From positions 70,010 through 134,009 of the forward strand of contig JBASDX010000002.1 of the NCBI GenBank assembly GCA_049652385.1: a DNA stretch of 64,000 nucleotides, written 5' to 3'. Both the position numbers and the translations under genes were made by a program. This document shows, piece by piece, positions 52,888-60,908 of this stretch (its first letter is position 1; each line of letters starts with the position of its first letter). This stretch comes from DMER64 sp049652385 (GTDB lineage: Bacteria > Bacteroidota > Bacteroidia > Bacteroidales > UBA932). The notes beneath the pieces were generated by a model. That model was not told the DNA's origin and did not search any database. It saw nothing but the letters and a program-made list of their open reading frames with translations.

Positions 52888-55074
52888 ATGAAGAAAAAAT
52901 CCATTGTATTAGTATTAGTCAGTACTCTTTTTATAACGCTTCACGCTCAGGAAGCGGAAAGGAAAGACACCATTCCCGTTACTTTGGGAGAAATTGTAGT
53001 AACCAGCCTTAAGATGGACCGTCAAGTACGCAACGTGCCGGCTGCTTTGGTGGTGGTAGACTCGGCTTTGTATCAAAGACAATCTGCCTTTACCCTGTCC
53101 AACGTGTTGGAACAGGAACCCGGGGTCACGCGCGGAGGTGACGGCGTCTGGGCCACGAACATCAACGTGCGTGGTTTTAACGAAGACCGCCTGGTCATCC
53201 TGATTGACGGGAACCGGGTAGAAACGGCCACCGACCTGACGGCCTCGCTCAGCATGGTAGATGTGAACGATGTGGAGCGGGTAGAAGTGATTAAAGGCGC
53301 ACAGTCGTCCTTATACGGTACGGGAGCCATGGGAGGTATTGTCAATATCATTACCAAACAGGGGCGTTTTGGAGAAAAACTGTACGTCACGGGTAATGTG
53401 ATCTCCGGTTTTGCTTCCGTGAACCGTATGTTTTCCAACCACGCCAACGTAAGTGCCGGTTCCAAAAAATGGTTCCTCCAATTGGGAGGAACATACGCCA
53501 AGGCCGATGATTTACGTACTCCGGACGGCATTTTGGAAAACAGCCGTTTTTCCACAAGCAACATCTCGGCAAAACTGGGAATAAAGCCTTTTAAAAACCA
53601 TGAGTTCCGTCTGCAGTACCAGCGCAACTGGTCCAAAGACGTGGGGATTCCGGGCGGCGATGCGTTTCCCGGTCCGGCAACGGCTACGTATACCGATATC
53701 GGACGCCATTTGTTTTCTGCCAACTACAAAATTTCCAACATTACGAGCAAATGGACTTCGGTGGAATTGAAGTACTTTACCCAATACATTGTGCGAGATG
53801 TGGAAATGAAGCCCAATCAGGTTACGGAAGTAACCATGCCCAACGGTAATATCCAACGCACCTCCCCGCAGGTGTTTTATCCCATAGGATTGCATCTGAC
53901 AAACGGCGTGCAGGTGCAGGGTACCTGGGATTTGTCGCACAGGAACGTGTTGATTGCCGGAGCTGATGTATGGGGGCGGAAGCTTCATACGGAACGTACC
54001 AAGCACATCCGTGTGGACATTCTGAACCCGTTGGGAGACATTGTAAAAACGAACATTGTGGAACGTGGTGAAACCCCCATCCCCGATTCGCGGTTTAACA
54101 GCGCCGGTGTATTCTTTCAAAACGAAACGCGTTTTCTGGACAACCGATTGACTATGATTATAGGAGGGCGTTTTGACGGCATATTGATTACGAACGAACA
54201 AGGCGTAGATGTGGATTATATCATTATGAACGGCGACCGCAATGACAACCCTCCGGGACAAAAAGTGACGTTTGAAAAAGGAGAAGAGTACAACTTTTCC
54301 TGGAGTGCCAACGTTGGGCTGCTTTATAAGGTGCTGCCCGATGTTGATTTGACATTAAACGCCGGTAGGGCTTTCCGTGCACCGTCTTTGGAGGAACGCT
54401 TCAAATACATAGACCTGGGTAACTTTGTCCGCCTGGGAGATCCCGCTCTGAAGCCGGAAAAATCCCACTCTGTGGATCTGGGACTGCGGGTGTGGAAATC
54501 GAAATTCAACCTGCAAGCCGGAGCCTTTGTGAACCGGCTGACCGATATGATTATTGAACGACCGGGTGAATTCATCTTCCGTCTGACCAGCGAATCGGCC
54601 CCCGATACGCTGCCGGCCCTGGTAAACGACAATGTGCGTAAAGCGCTGTTGTACGGCTTTGATATCAAATTTGCGTACAATTTCAGCCGGGACTTTGTGT
54701 TCTTCGGCTCCGGAGCCTACGTACGTGGTCATGCCCTGGAAACAGAAGCCGATCTGCCCCTTATACCTCCGCTCAACGGACGTGCCGGATTGCGCTATAC
54801 GTGGCCGGGAGTGGGGGCTGCCGAGGTATCTGTCATGGGTGCCGCCAAACAAGATAAAATTGCCGAGGGAGAAAAGGTAACCCCCGGTTACTACAGGCTG
54901 GACATGGCCTTGCATACTAAGGCCTTTGACCTGGGGTTTATGCATTTGCAAGGTTTTGCCGGGATTGACAACATCACCAACACGCGCTATACCAACCACC
55001 TGTCCACCAATCGTGGAGACATCAGTGTGGAACCGGGACGTAACTTCTTTGTACGATTGCGGTTGATGTTTTAA
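52888..55074 (+). CDS. TonB-dependent outer-membrane receptor
   Basis: A 728-residue protein with a signal peptide (MKKKSIVLVLVSTLFITLHAQ). TonB box-like region (LGEIVVTSLKMDRQVRNVPAALVVVD), plug (SNVLEQEPGVTRGGDGVWATNINVRGFNEDRLVILIDGNRVETAT ... VEVIKGAQSSLYGTGAMGGIVNIITKQG) and a barrel ending in RNFFVRLRLMF. It is of the siderophore/cobalamin/haem receptor type, not SusC. Its position after the TM1266-like gene and opposite an ABC importer suggests one uptake route across both membranes. Confidence 0.94.
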   Translation: MKKKSIVLVLVSTLFITLHAQEAERKDTIPVTLGEIVVTSLKMDRQVRNVPAALVVVDSALYQRQSAFTLSNVLEQEPGVTRGGDGVWATNINVRGFNEDRLVILIDGNRVETATDLTASLSMVDVNDVERVEVIKGAQSSLYGTGAMGGIVNIITKQGRFGEKLYVTGNVISGFASVNRMFSNHANVSAGSKKWFLQLGGTYAKADDLRTPDGILENSRFSTSNISAKLGIKPFKNHEFRLQYQRNWSKDVGIPGGDAFPGPATATYTDIGRHLFSANYKISNITSKWTSVELKYFTQYIVRDVEMKPNQVTEVTMPNGNIQRTSPQVFYPIGLHLTNGVQVQGTWDLSHRNVLIAGADVWGRKLHTERTKHIRVDILNPLGDIVKTNIVERGETPIPDSRFNSAGVFFQNETRFLDNRLTMIIGGRFDGILITNEQGVDVDYIIMNGDRNDNPPGQKVTFEKGEEYNFSWSANVGLLYKVLPDVDLTLNAGRAFRAPSLEERFKYIDLGNFVRLGDPALKPEKSHSVDLGLRVWKSKFNLQAGAFVNRLTDMIIERPGEFIFRLTSESAPDTLPALVNDNVRKALLYGFDIKFAYNFSRDFVFFGSGAYVRGHALETEADLPLIPPLNGRAGLRYTWPGVGAAEVSVMGAAKQDKIAEGEKVTPGYYRLDMALHTKAFDLGFMHLQGFAGIDNITNTRYTNHLSTNRGDISVEPGRNFFVRLRLMF

Positions 55075-55832
55075 TCTTTTACGCAGCGGACAGAAAATCC
55101 GTATTCCTTGTCGTTGCCGCCTCTGGCTACGTAGTCAAAATCGTAGAACAGGAATCGGCTCCAGGCCATAGCCGCAACCTGCTCTGTAGAACTCCACCAG
55201 TTGCCGTATTTATCAATGCCGCCGAAGGTGCCATTTGTACTGCGGTAGCCTCCGGGACGGGCATTAAAACCGGACTTTGCCCTGTATTCAGGATAATCGT
55301 TATTTCCCGGAGCTCCCTCTTCATTGGAACTGCTCCATCCTGTTACAGATGCCAAAGCAATAGCTATCTTGTCCCTTACTGTTCCTCCTATGACATTAGC
55401 ATATCTGTAGCCATTGTAAGCCAGATATGTTTCCAGCTGTTCCCATTCTGCATCACTGGGAAGATGCCAGCCTTCAGGGCAAATGCCTCGTACGTTGCCT
55501 TGACTTGAATCACCGCCTTCCGAACCGGCCATAGCGGCGGCCCAATTGTATAGTACTCCGTAATCCCTGTATTGTGTTGTGAATTTTGCCACAAAACCCG
55601 ATTTGCCATTGAAATTATAGACGTAATAATGAGGTTTTGTGCCGGAACCTTTATCAGGGGAACTTACAGAAGGCAGATAGGCCAAATTTTCTGCCATCCA
55701 TACCTGGCTGCCAATAGTAACGGTGTTATATACTTTACCATCTCTTTTATCTTTTAATGTAGTGGGTGTCTCTTGCGGGGTGCAGGAATAAAGCAGTATT
55801 CCTGTCCATAAGAATAGCAGAATTTTCTTCAT
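55071..55832 (-). CDS. FISUMP-domain lipoprotein (short form)
   Basis: A 253-residue lipoprotein (MKKILLFLWTGILLYSC) that consists almost only of a FISUMP domain: GKVYNTVTIGSQVWMAENLAYLPSVS ... YGVLYNWAAAM ... GICPEGWHLPSDAEWEQLETYLAYNGY ... GNWWSSTEQ ... GFSVRCVKD. It resembles the C-terminal half of the protein at 7.8-9.3 kb, so the genome carries a dispersed family. Stop overlaps the TonB receptor end by four bases (convergent). Confidence 0.93.
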   Translation of the reverse strand: MKKILLFLWTGILLYSCTPQETPTTLKDKRDGKVYNTVTIGSQVWMAENLAYLPSVSSPDKGSGTKPHYYVYNFNGKSGFVAKFTTQYRDYGVLYNWAAAMAGSEGGDSSQGNVRGICPEGWHLPSDAEWEQLETYLAYNGYRYANVIGGTVRDKIAIALASVTGWSSSNEEGAPGNNDYPEYRAKSGFNARPGGYRSTNGTFGGIDKYGNWWSSTEQVAAMAWSRFLFYDFDYVARGGNDKEYGFSVRCVKD

Positions 55833-55916
55833 AGCAATGGGGTTCTAATAAATTATTATACCAACAACAGGTAAAGTTACCCAGTAATATTTTAAGATAC
55901 AACAGATTAAAACACA

Positions 55917-55948
55917 TTTGTTACTCTGGCTTTGAATCTCTATATTTG
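55917..55948 (+). promoter_or_regulatory. Promoter of mgtE
   Basis: TTTG (55917-55920), 20 bases, TATATTTG (55941-55948). Expected start near 55954, giving a leader of about 114 bases. Confidence 0.7.
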
Positions 55949-55953
55949 TCGAA

Positions 55954-56067
55954 TATTAAAATTCATGTGAAGAATGGACGAAGGCCCTTATCATAGTTGT
56001 AGTATCATGCTGCTGTAAGGGGAGAAGCATGTCTCCTTGCAGTGTTTAATTGTTAGGAGACAAGATT
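55954..56067 (+). promoter_or_regulatory. Candidate riboswitch-like leader of mgtE
   Basis: Four segments can pair in mutually exclusive ways: 1 = CCCTTAT (55985-55991), 2 = CTGTAAGGGGAGA (56013-56025), 3 = GTCTCCTTGCAG (56031-56042), 4 = AGGAGAC (56055-56061), which contains the Shine-Dalgarno AGGAG seven or eight bases before ATG 56068. 1:2 is seven pairs, 2:3 about ten pairs with a bulge, 3:4 a perfect seven. Pairing 3:4 would hide the ribosome site; 2:3 would free it. This does not look like the known M-box. Inference from base pairing only. Confidence 0.5.
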
Positions 56068-57402
56068 ATGGTTGATATCAAAACCAGGTTCGAACAACTC
56101 ATTGAAGACAAAGATTGGAAAGAACTGAAGGTAGAGCTGAACGATATTGATCCCGTTCAGATTACCGAAATCATTGAAGACGCTCCCGATGGGGACGACG
56201 TGCTTCTTTTCCGTTTGTTAAATCGTAAACTGGCTAAGGAAACGTTCCAGCTGCTTTCGTACGATATGCAGGAGCAGATTATTGAAAGCATGGCCCGGAA
56301 TGTGAAAAAACTGTCCACGTTGCTCAACGACATTGAGCCCGACGACAGAACGGCTTTCTTTGAAGAACTACCCGGAGCCATCAGCCAGCGTCTTATACAA
56401 TACTTGTCGCCTGAAGAGCGTAATACAACCATCCGCCTGCTGGGATATCCGGAAGACAGTATCGGGCGTTTGATGACGCCCGAATACGTGGCCGTCAATC
56501 CGGAACATACCATAGAGGAAGCTTTTGCCCATATTAGGATATATGGTAAAGATTCCGAAACATTAAACGTTGTATATATAGTAGATAAAGAGTGGAAGCT
56601 GGTGGACGACATACGGATTAAGGAACTCATCCTGGCCGATCCGCAGCAAAAAGTCCAGGATTTGATGGACTACCGTTTTGTGGCACTCAACGTGATGGAC
56701 GACCAGGAAACAGCCATTGGAGCTTTTCAGGATTATGACCGCGTGGCCTTGCCGGTAGTCAATAGCGAAGGAGTGCTGCTGGGTATTGTGACGTTTGACG
56801 ATATTATGGACGTGGCGGAAGAAGAATCTACAGAAGACTTCCATAAATTCGGTTCCATTCAGCAGTCAATTGCCAATCCACTAAGGGAGAGGGCTTTGAA
56901 TATGTACAAAAACAGGATTGTATGGTTGTTGGCCCTGGTGTTTGTGAATATTTTTTCAGGAGCCGCCATTTCTTCTTTTGAAGCCATCATTCAATCTGTA
57001 GTATCCCTTGTCTTTTTTCTTCCCCTGCTTATTGATAGCGGAGGTAACGCCGGCTCTCAATCGGCTACGCTGATGATCAGGGCTCTGGCAACCGGAGATG
57101 TGAAAATCTCTGATTGGTACAAATTGATTGGAAAAGAATTTATAGTATCATTCCTGTTGGGTGTTACCATGGCGGCGGGAGTGGCAGCCATAGCCAGCTT
57201 CCGGGCACCGGAGATCATTCTTGTGGTAGCCCTTTCCATGGTGTTAATTGTGATGACGGGAAGTCTTATTGGATTGTTGCTGCCTTTCCTTTTCACGAAA
57301 TTACGCCTTGACCCTGCCACGGCCAGCGCTCCGTTGATTACATCTATTGCTGATATTTGCGGCGTATTGATTTATTTCTCTATTGCCGCCTGGTTAATGT
57401 GA
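56068..57402 (+). CDS. mgtE: Magnesium transporter MgtE
   Basis: A 444-residue protein from ATG 56068, chosen over a TTG at 56050 because AGGAG stands just before it. Order: MgtE N domain (about residues 1-125: DVLLFRLLNRKLAKETFQLLSYDMQEQIIE), a CBS pair (about 125-255: RLMTPEYVAVNPEHTIEEAF ... LPVVNSEGVLLGIVTFDDIMDVAEEE), plug helix and five transmembrane helices with the conserved PLLIDSGGNAGSQSATLMIRALATGD pore block. It is a Mg2+-gated Mg2+ channel of the inner membrane. Convergent with the Spy-like gene, 14 bases between stops. Confidence 0.96.
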   Translation: MVDIKTRFEQLIEDKDWKELKVELNDIDPVQITEIIEDAPDGDDVLLFRLLNRKLAKETFQLLSYDMQEQIIESMARNVKKLSTLLNDIEPDDRTAFFEELPGAISQRLIQYLSPEERNTTIRLLGYPEDSIGRLMTPEYVAVNPEHTIEEAFAHIRIYGKDSETLNVVYIVDKEWKLVDDIRIKELILADPQQKVQDLMDYRFVALNVMDDQETAIGAFQDYDRVALPVVNSEGVLLGIVTFDDIMDVAEEESTEDFHKFGSIQQSIANPLRERALNMYKNRIVWLLALVFVNIFSGAAISSFEAIIQSVVSLVFFLPLLIDSGGNAGSQSATLMIRALATGDVKISDWYKLIGKEFIVSFLLGVTMAAGVAAIASFRAPEIILVVALSMVLIVMTGSLIGLLLPFLFTKLRLDPATASAPLITSIADICGVLIYFSIAAWLM

Positions 57403-57416
57403 AGGAAGCCAATATT

Positions 57417-58082
57417 TTATCGGGTATCGCCGGCTTTTCCTCCGCGACGATTTTCCGTTGAGGAACGATCCGGGTACCTTGGTCCTTTAGATCGGGTTCC
57501 CATCCGCGGTCCTTGCTGCCGGAATCCTTGCCGGGGTCCCGGCTGCCGATATTCCGGATCTGAAAGCATGTTGTTAAAAACGTCCACAAAAAGGGTTTGT
57601 TGTTCCGTAGTTAGGACCTCTTTCATTTGGAAATAATACCGGAAGGTAAGCTGTTTTAGTTCTTTGTGTTTATTTCCCAGTTCTTCGGCCAATTGGTCCA
57701 ACATCATTTTGTTGGGTTTGGATGCCCTTAATTCGTTCGCCATGGCTGAGCGTATGGTGTCCATATGCAGCAGGATATCGTGTGCTGAACGGTTGAACGT
57801 TCTGTGAAATTGCCTGAATTGCTCCTGTTGTTCCGGAGTCAGGTTTAACTCCCTGATTAAAAGACCGACAGCTTGTGGGGAAGGGATATCCTCTTTTTCA
57901 ACAACAAGGTCTTTGTTCAAATCCGGCAGCGAGTCGTCTACGAACTCCGGTAGAAGATCTTGCTGTTGCTTTGTGATTCTGCCCTGCTTCCGGAATGTGA
58001 CAATAAAAGCTACGTTAGATGCCAGTAAAAAAACCACAAGGACAATCCATACTGTATAGGGAATTTTACGCATGCCGTTCAT
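57417..58082 (-). CDS. Membrane-anchored Spy/CpxP-like protein (LTxxQ type)
   Basis: A 221-residue protein with an N-terminal membrane anchor (VWIVLVVFLLASNVAFIVTF) and a helical periplasmic part. The LTPEQQEQFRQFHRTF segment and LTTEQQTLFVDVFNNML segment resemble the paired LTxxQ motifs of Spy/CpxP/ZraP-like proteins, which act as periplasmic chaperones or stress sensors. The last ~45 residues are Gly/Arg/Pro-rich. It overlaps the anti-sigma gene by four bases (coupled). Confidence 0.85.
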   Translation of the reverse strand: MNGMRKIPYTVWIVLVVFLLASNVAFIVTFRKQGRITKQQQDLLPEFVDDSLPDLNKDLVVEKEDIPSPQAVGLLIRELNLTPEQQEQFRQFHRTFNRSAHDILLHMDTIRSAMANELRASKPNKMMLDQLAEELGNKHKELKQLTFRYYFQMKEVLTTEQQTLFVDVFNNMLSDPEYRQPGPRQGFRQQGPRMGTRSKGPRYPDRSSTENRRGGKAGDTR

Positions 58083-58513
58083 TTAAAAATATCTTCCAAA
58101 AATAATATTTCTACTTGTTCCATAGGAACTTCGTGAAACAAGTAGGCTACTTCATACACGATATCTGAATCAGAATCCGGTTGAGCAACCGACGATTGAC
58201 CCAGCCAAAACCCAAAAAACAGTCCCACTACAAGAGCCGCGGCAACGGCAATGGGTCTCAACCACGCTCCAAGCGGCTTGTTTTCCGGCATAGTGGTATG
58301 TTGCATACGTCCCGTAATGCGTGTATAGAGGTACGGCTTTGGGGTGAAGGCTTTTTCTGTTTCGATATAGGAAAGTGTTTCTTGCAGGTACGCCAATTTT
58401 TTGCGGCAAGAAAGGCAGGCGTTCAAATGCTCCTGCACAACAGAAACCTCTGCCGGCGGCAGGGTGTTTTCTATATAGAAAATCAATTTCTTTTCTGTTG
58501 TTTTACAGTCCAT
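58079..58513 (-). CDS. Anti-sigma factor with zinc-finger (zf-HC2) domain
   Basis: A 144-residue protein. The N-terminal cytoplasmic part carries the HxxxCxxC-type zinc motif (VQEHLNACLSCRKKLAYLQ); one membrane helix (LRPIAVAAALVVGLFFGFWLG) follows, then a short periplasmic tail rich in acidic residues. It probably restrains the ECF sigma factor encoded divergently next door. Divergent sigma/anti-sigma genes are less usual than cotranscribed pairs. Confidence 0.9.
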   Translation of the reverse strand: MDCKTTEKKLIFYIENTLPPAEVSVVQEHLNACLSCRKKLAYLQETLSYIETEKAFTPKPYLYTRITGRMQHTTMPENKPLGAWLRPIAVAAALVVGLFFGFWLGQSSVAQPDSDSDIVYEVAYLFHEVPMEQVEILFLEDIFK

Positions 58514-58531
58514 TTTCTTATATTTTGTATG

Positions 58532-58587
58532 TTTGACACATGCCTGTGCAAAAACTTGCGCAGGAAAATGCTGGTTCTTGTGTCAAA
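58532..58587. promoter_or_regulatory. Nested palindrome between divergent sigma and anti-sigma genes
   Basis: Outer arms TTTGACACA (58532-58540) and TGTGTCAAA (58579-58587) are perfect inverse copies; inner arms CCTGTGCA (58543-58550) and TGCGCAGG (58557-58564) form a second stem. The outer arms could be -35 elements of two divergent ECF promoters recognised by the same sigma factor. Inferred from symmetry. Confidence 0.5.
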
Positions 58588-59169
58588 TATATTGTTTTTT
58601 ACAGAATTTTGGGTACAAACATTGTAGACAGATTAAAAAAAGGAGAAGAATCTGCTTTTCGCGAGCTGGCAGATACATACGGGAATATGGTATTCCGCGT
58701 ATGTATGGGGGTATTGCACAACAGGGACGATGCAGATGATGTGGCACAAGAAGTATTTATAGAAGTATTCAGGTCTGTTCACAAATTTCAATCCCACTCA
58801 AAAATTTCAACGTGGCTGTACAGAATAGCCTTGAACAAATCTTTAAACCATTTGCGCGACAACCGCCGCCACAAAAACGCACTTATACCCGATAAGGAAC
58901 GCATGGAGCAATGGAACGTGCCTGCTTCAGATGGCAGCCCTTATGAAGTACTGCATGAACAGGAAAAGAGATTGGCCATTCAAAAAGCTGTTGACGCGTT
59001 GCCTGAAAGACAGATGAAAGCGTTTGTCCTCAGCCATTATGAAGATTTATCTTACAAGGAAATTGCCGAAGTGATGGGAACATCTGTGCCTTCTGTGGAA
59101 TCTTTATTGTTCAGGGCACGCAGGAACCTCCAAAAACAATTATTAGCTTTGTACGAGCGCAAGTTTTGA
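58540..59169 (+). CDS. ECF-type RNA polymerase sigma factor
   Basis: Region 2 (FRELADTYGNMVFRVCMGVLHNRDDADDVAQEVFIEVFRSVHKFQSHSKISTWLYRIALNKSLNHLRD) and region 4 (ALPERQMKAFVLSHYEDLSYKEIAEVMGTSVPSVESLLFRARRNLQKQL) are clear. The ATG at 58540 gives 209 residues, but the first ~24 do not look like the family and lie inside the palindrome. TTG 58609 (GTNIVDRLKKGEESAF) would give a standard 186-residue protein and is perhaps the real start. Partner: the zf-HC2 anti-sigma encoded divergently. Confidence 0.9.
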   Translation: MPVQKLAQENAGSCVKYIVFYRILGTNIVDRLKKGEESAFRELADTYGNMVFRVCMGVLHNRDDADDVAQEVFIEVFRSVHKFQSHSKISTWLYRIALNKSLNHLRDNRRHKNALIPDKERMEQWNVPASDGSPYEVLHEQEKRLAIQKAVDALPERQMKAFVLSHYEDLSYKEIAEVMGTSVPSVESLLFRARRNLQKQLLALYERKF

Positions 59170-59214
59170 ATTTGGTTTGTGTCTTATAAGCAAAACCAAT
59201 AAACAATGTTAACT

Positions 59215-59676
59215 ATGAAAACAAAAATTTTAGGTACAACGCTTTTGCTGATGACTCTTTCTTTTTCCGTATGGGCACAAGGTCCCGGGTACAGAGGCAG
59301 AAGAGCTCCGGCTTCTTATGACCATAGGTCATGTACACAGTATATTGAAGGATTGACGGAAAAGCAAATTCAGCAAATCACCAATCTGGAAGCTACCCAC
59401 AGAGAGCAAATGGAGCAATTGAGAAACGAACGTCGTTCCAATTATGATTTCGATGCCAAGGACAACATTCGTGATCAGATGATTAAGTTGCGCGACAAAC
59501 AAAGGGAAGAAGTGAGAAAGCTGCTTACCAGGGAACAACAGAAAGCCTTTGACGCCTTACCGCGTGACAGGTATCAGGAGCAAAGGGCCGGATACTATGG
59601 CAGAAGAGGAGAAAATGACCGAAGAGGAACGTACGGAAGAAACGGTTCATACGGAAGAGGCGGCAGACGCAGATAA
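59215..59676 (+). CDS. Exported Spy/CpxP-like protein
   Basis: About 153 residues; ATG 59215 gives a clean signal peptide (MKTKILGTTLLLMTLSFSVWAQ), an ATG three codons earlier is possible. The mature protein has a helical region with LTEKQIQQITNLEATHREQMEQLRNERR and a second motif near LLTREQQKAFDAL, then a tail of Arg, Gly and Tyr. It mirrors the Spy-like protein on the other side of the sigma/anti-sigma pair. It follows the sigma gene by 45 bases and is a probable target or partner of that sigma factor. Confidence 0.82.
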   Translation: MKTKILGTTLLLMTLSFSVWAQGPGYRGRRAPASYDHRSCTQYIEGLTEKQIQQITNLEATHREQMEQLRNERRSNYDFDAKDNIRDQMIKLRDKQREEVRKLLTREQQKAFDALPRDRYQEQRAGYYGRRGENDRRGTYGRNGSYGRGGRRR

Positions 59677-59703
59677 AAATTTTGCAGGATGCATAAAAAG
59701 CCA

Positions 59704-59711
59704 TATCTTTG
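59704..59711 (+). promoter_or_regulatory. -7 box of rpsP-rimM
   Basis: TATCTTTG followed by CCC, 59 bases before the rpsP start. Only a weak stem can be drawn after it, unlike the hairpins of rplC, rplM and rpsO. Confidence 0.55.
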
Positions 59712-59770
59712 CCCACCTTTTCTCGGGAAGATAAGGAAGTTAACAAGATTTAGTAACTTAAAAAAAGAGT

Positions 59771-60361
59771 ATGGCAGTAAAAATTCGTCTTGCCCGCCAT
59801 GGCAAAAAAAATTACGCTTATTTTCACATTATTGTAGCTGATTCACGTGCTCCGCGCGACGGTCGGAGGATTGAAACCCTCGGAACCTACAACCCCAACA
59901 CAAACCCTGCAGAAATCACTTTAGATGCCGACAGGGCTTTGTATTGGTTAAATGTGGGAGCACAGCCTACCTTGACAGCCCGCAGACTTTTATCTTACAA
60001 AGGAGTATTGTTGAGAAAACACCTGCAGGAAGGAGTAGCCAAAAATGCGCTTACGCAAGAACAGGCCGATGAAAAATGGGAAGCCTGGATGAAAGAAAAA
60101 GAAAGCAAAGTGCAGAAGAAAAAGGACAGGCTGTCCAGTGAATCCATTGAAGAAGCAAAGAAACGTTTGGAGGCGGAGTCCGTTATTAATAAAGAACGCG
60201 CTCAAGCACTACTGGCCAAACGTGAAGAGGCAGCCGCCCGATTGGCAGCCGCCGCTGCAGAAGCTGCAGCAAAAGCAGAAGAAGCCATTGCCGAGATTGA
60301 AGGCACAGCGGCTCCGGAAGATACCGATGCTCCTGAAGCAGAAGAGCAAGCCGCCGAATAA
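59771..60361 (+). CDS. rpsP: 30S ribosomal protein S16 with long Ala/Glu-rich extension
   Basis: A 196-residue protein. The S16 core occupies the first ~85 residues (MAVKIRLARHGKKNYAYFHIIVADSRAPRDGRRIETLGTYNPN). It is followed by about 110 residues of predicted helix rich in Lys, Glu and Ala, ending in an acidic tail. E. coli S16 has 82 residues; long C-terminal extensions occur in Bacteroidota S16. Followed after five bases by rimM, the S16-linked maturation factor. Confidence 0.97.
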   Translation: MAVKIRLARHGKKNYAYFHIIVADSRAPRDGRRIETLGTYNPNTNPAEITLDADRALYWLNVGAQPTLTARRLLSYKGVLLRKHLQEGVAKNALTQEQADEKWEAWMKEKESKVQKKKDRLSSESIEEAKKRLEAESVINKERAQALLAKREEAAARLAAAAAEAAAKAEEAIAEIEGTAAPEDTDAPEAEEQAAE

Positions 60362-60366
60362 TAGCC

Positions 60367-60894
60367 ATGGAAAAAAGGGAAGGGTTTTTACCACTGGCTA
60401 CAGTCAGGAAAACCTATGGCAAAGAAGGGGAGTTATTTTTGAAATTTCACCCAAATGCCCCCCGTACTTTCTTGGAACAATGGACAGCAAAAGAACCGGT
60501 ATTCATCTGTGTGGATGGGATACCGGTTCCTTTTTATATTACATCTTTATCATTTGTGGGTAACGACAAAGCCATCGTTTGTTTTGAAAATTATCCGACG
60601 GAGCATCTGGCTGCTGAATGGGTTGGTACCACACTGTTGGTCAAATTGGAAGAAAAAGCAAAAGAAGAAGATGGCAGCCGCTTGGTGGGATATGGTTTCA
60701 CCACAAAAACAGAAAAGGGAAATATACGTAAAGGTACCGTTTCCCAATTCTTTGATTATCCCATGAATCCATGCCTTGAGTTGACCTTTGAAGACGGCAC
60801 AATTACGTTATTGCCGTTCCACCCGACTTTCATCAAAAAAATAAACCACCGCGGCAAGTTTCTGAATTTGATTTTGCCGGAAGGCTTGGAATAG
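60367..60894 (+). CDS. rimM: Ribosome maturation factor RimM
   Basis: A 175-residue RimM, which helps S19 and the 30S head assemble during 16S maturation. The N-terminal barrel (LPLATVRKTYGKEGELFLKF) and the PRC-barrel half ending NPCLELTFEDGTITLLPFHPTFIKKINHRGKFLNLILPEGLE are recognisable. Cotranscribed with rpsP. Confidence 0.94.
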   Translation: MEKREGFLPLATVRKTYGKEGELFLKFHPNAPRTFLEQWTAKEPVFICVDGIPVPFYITSLSFVGNDKAIVCFENYPTEHLAAEWVGTTLLVKLEEKAKEEDGSRLVGYGFTTKTEKGNIRKGTVSQFFDYPMNPCLELTFEDGTITLLPFHPTFIKKINHRGKFLNLILPEGLE

Positions 60895-60908
60895 TTTCTG
60901 TAATTTAC

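Noticed and set aside
55954..56067. Known M-box magnesium riboswitch before mgtE
   Set aside because: Too short and without the conserved M-box core words; kept instead as an unclassified candidate leader.
58543..58564. Terminator between sigma and anti-sigma genes
   Set aside because: The genes diverge from this point, so nothing ends here, and no T run follows the stem.
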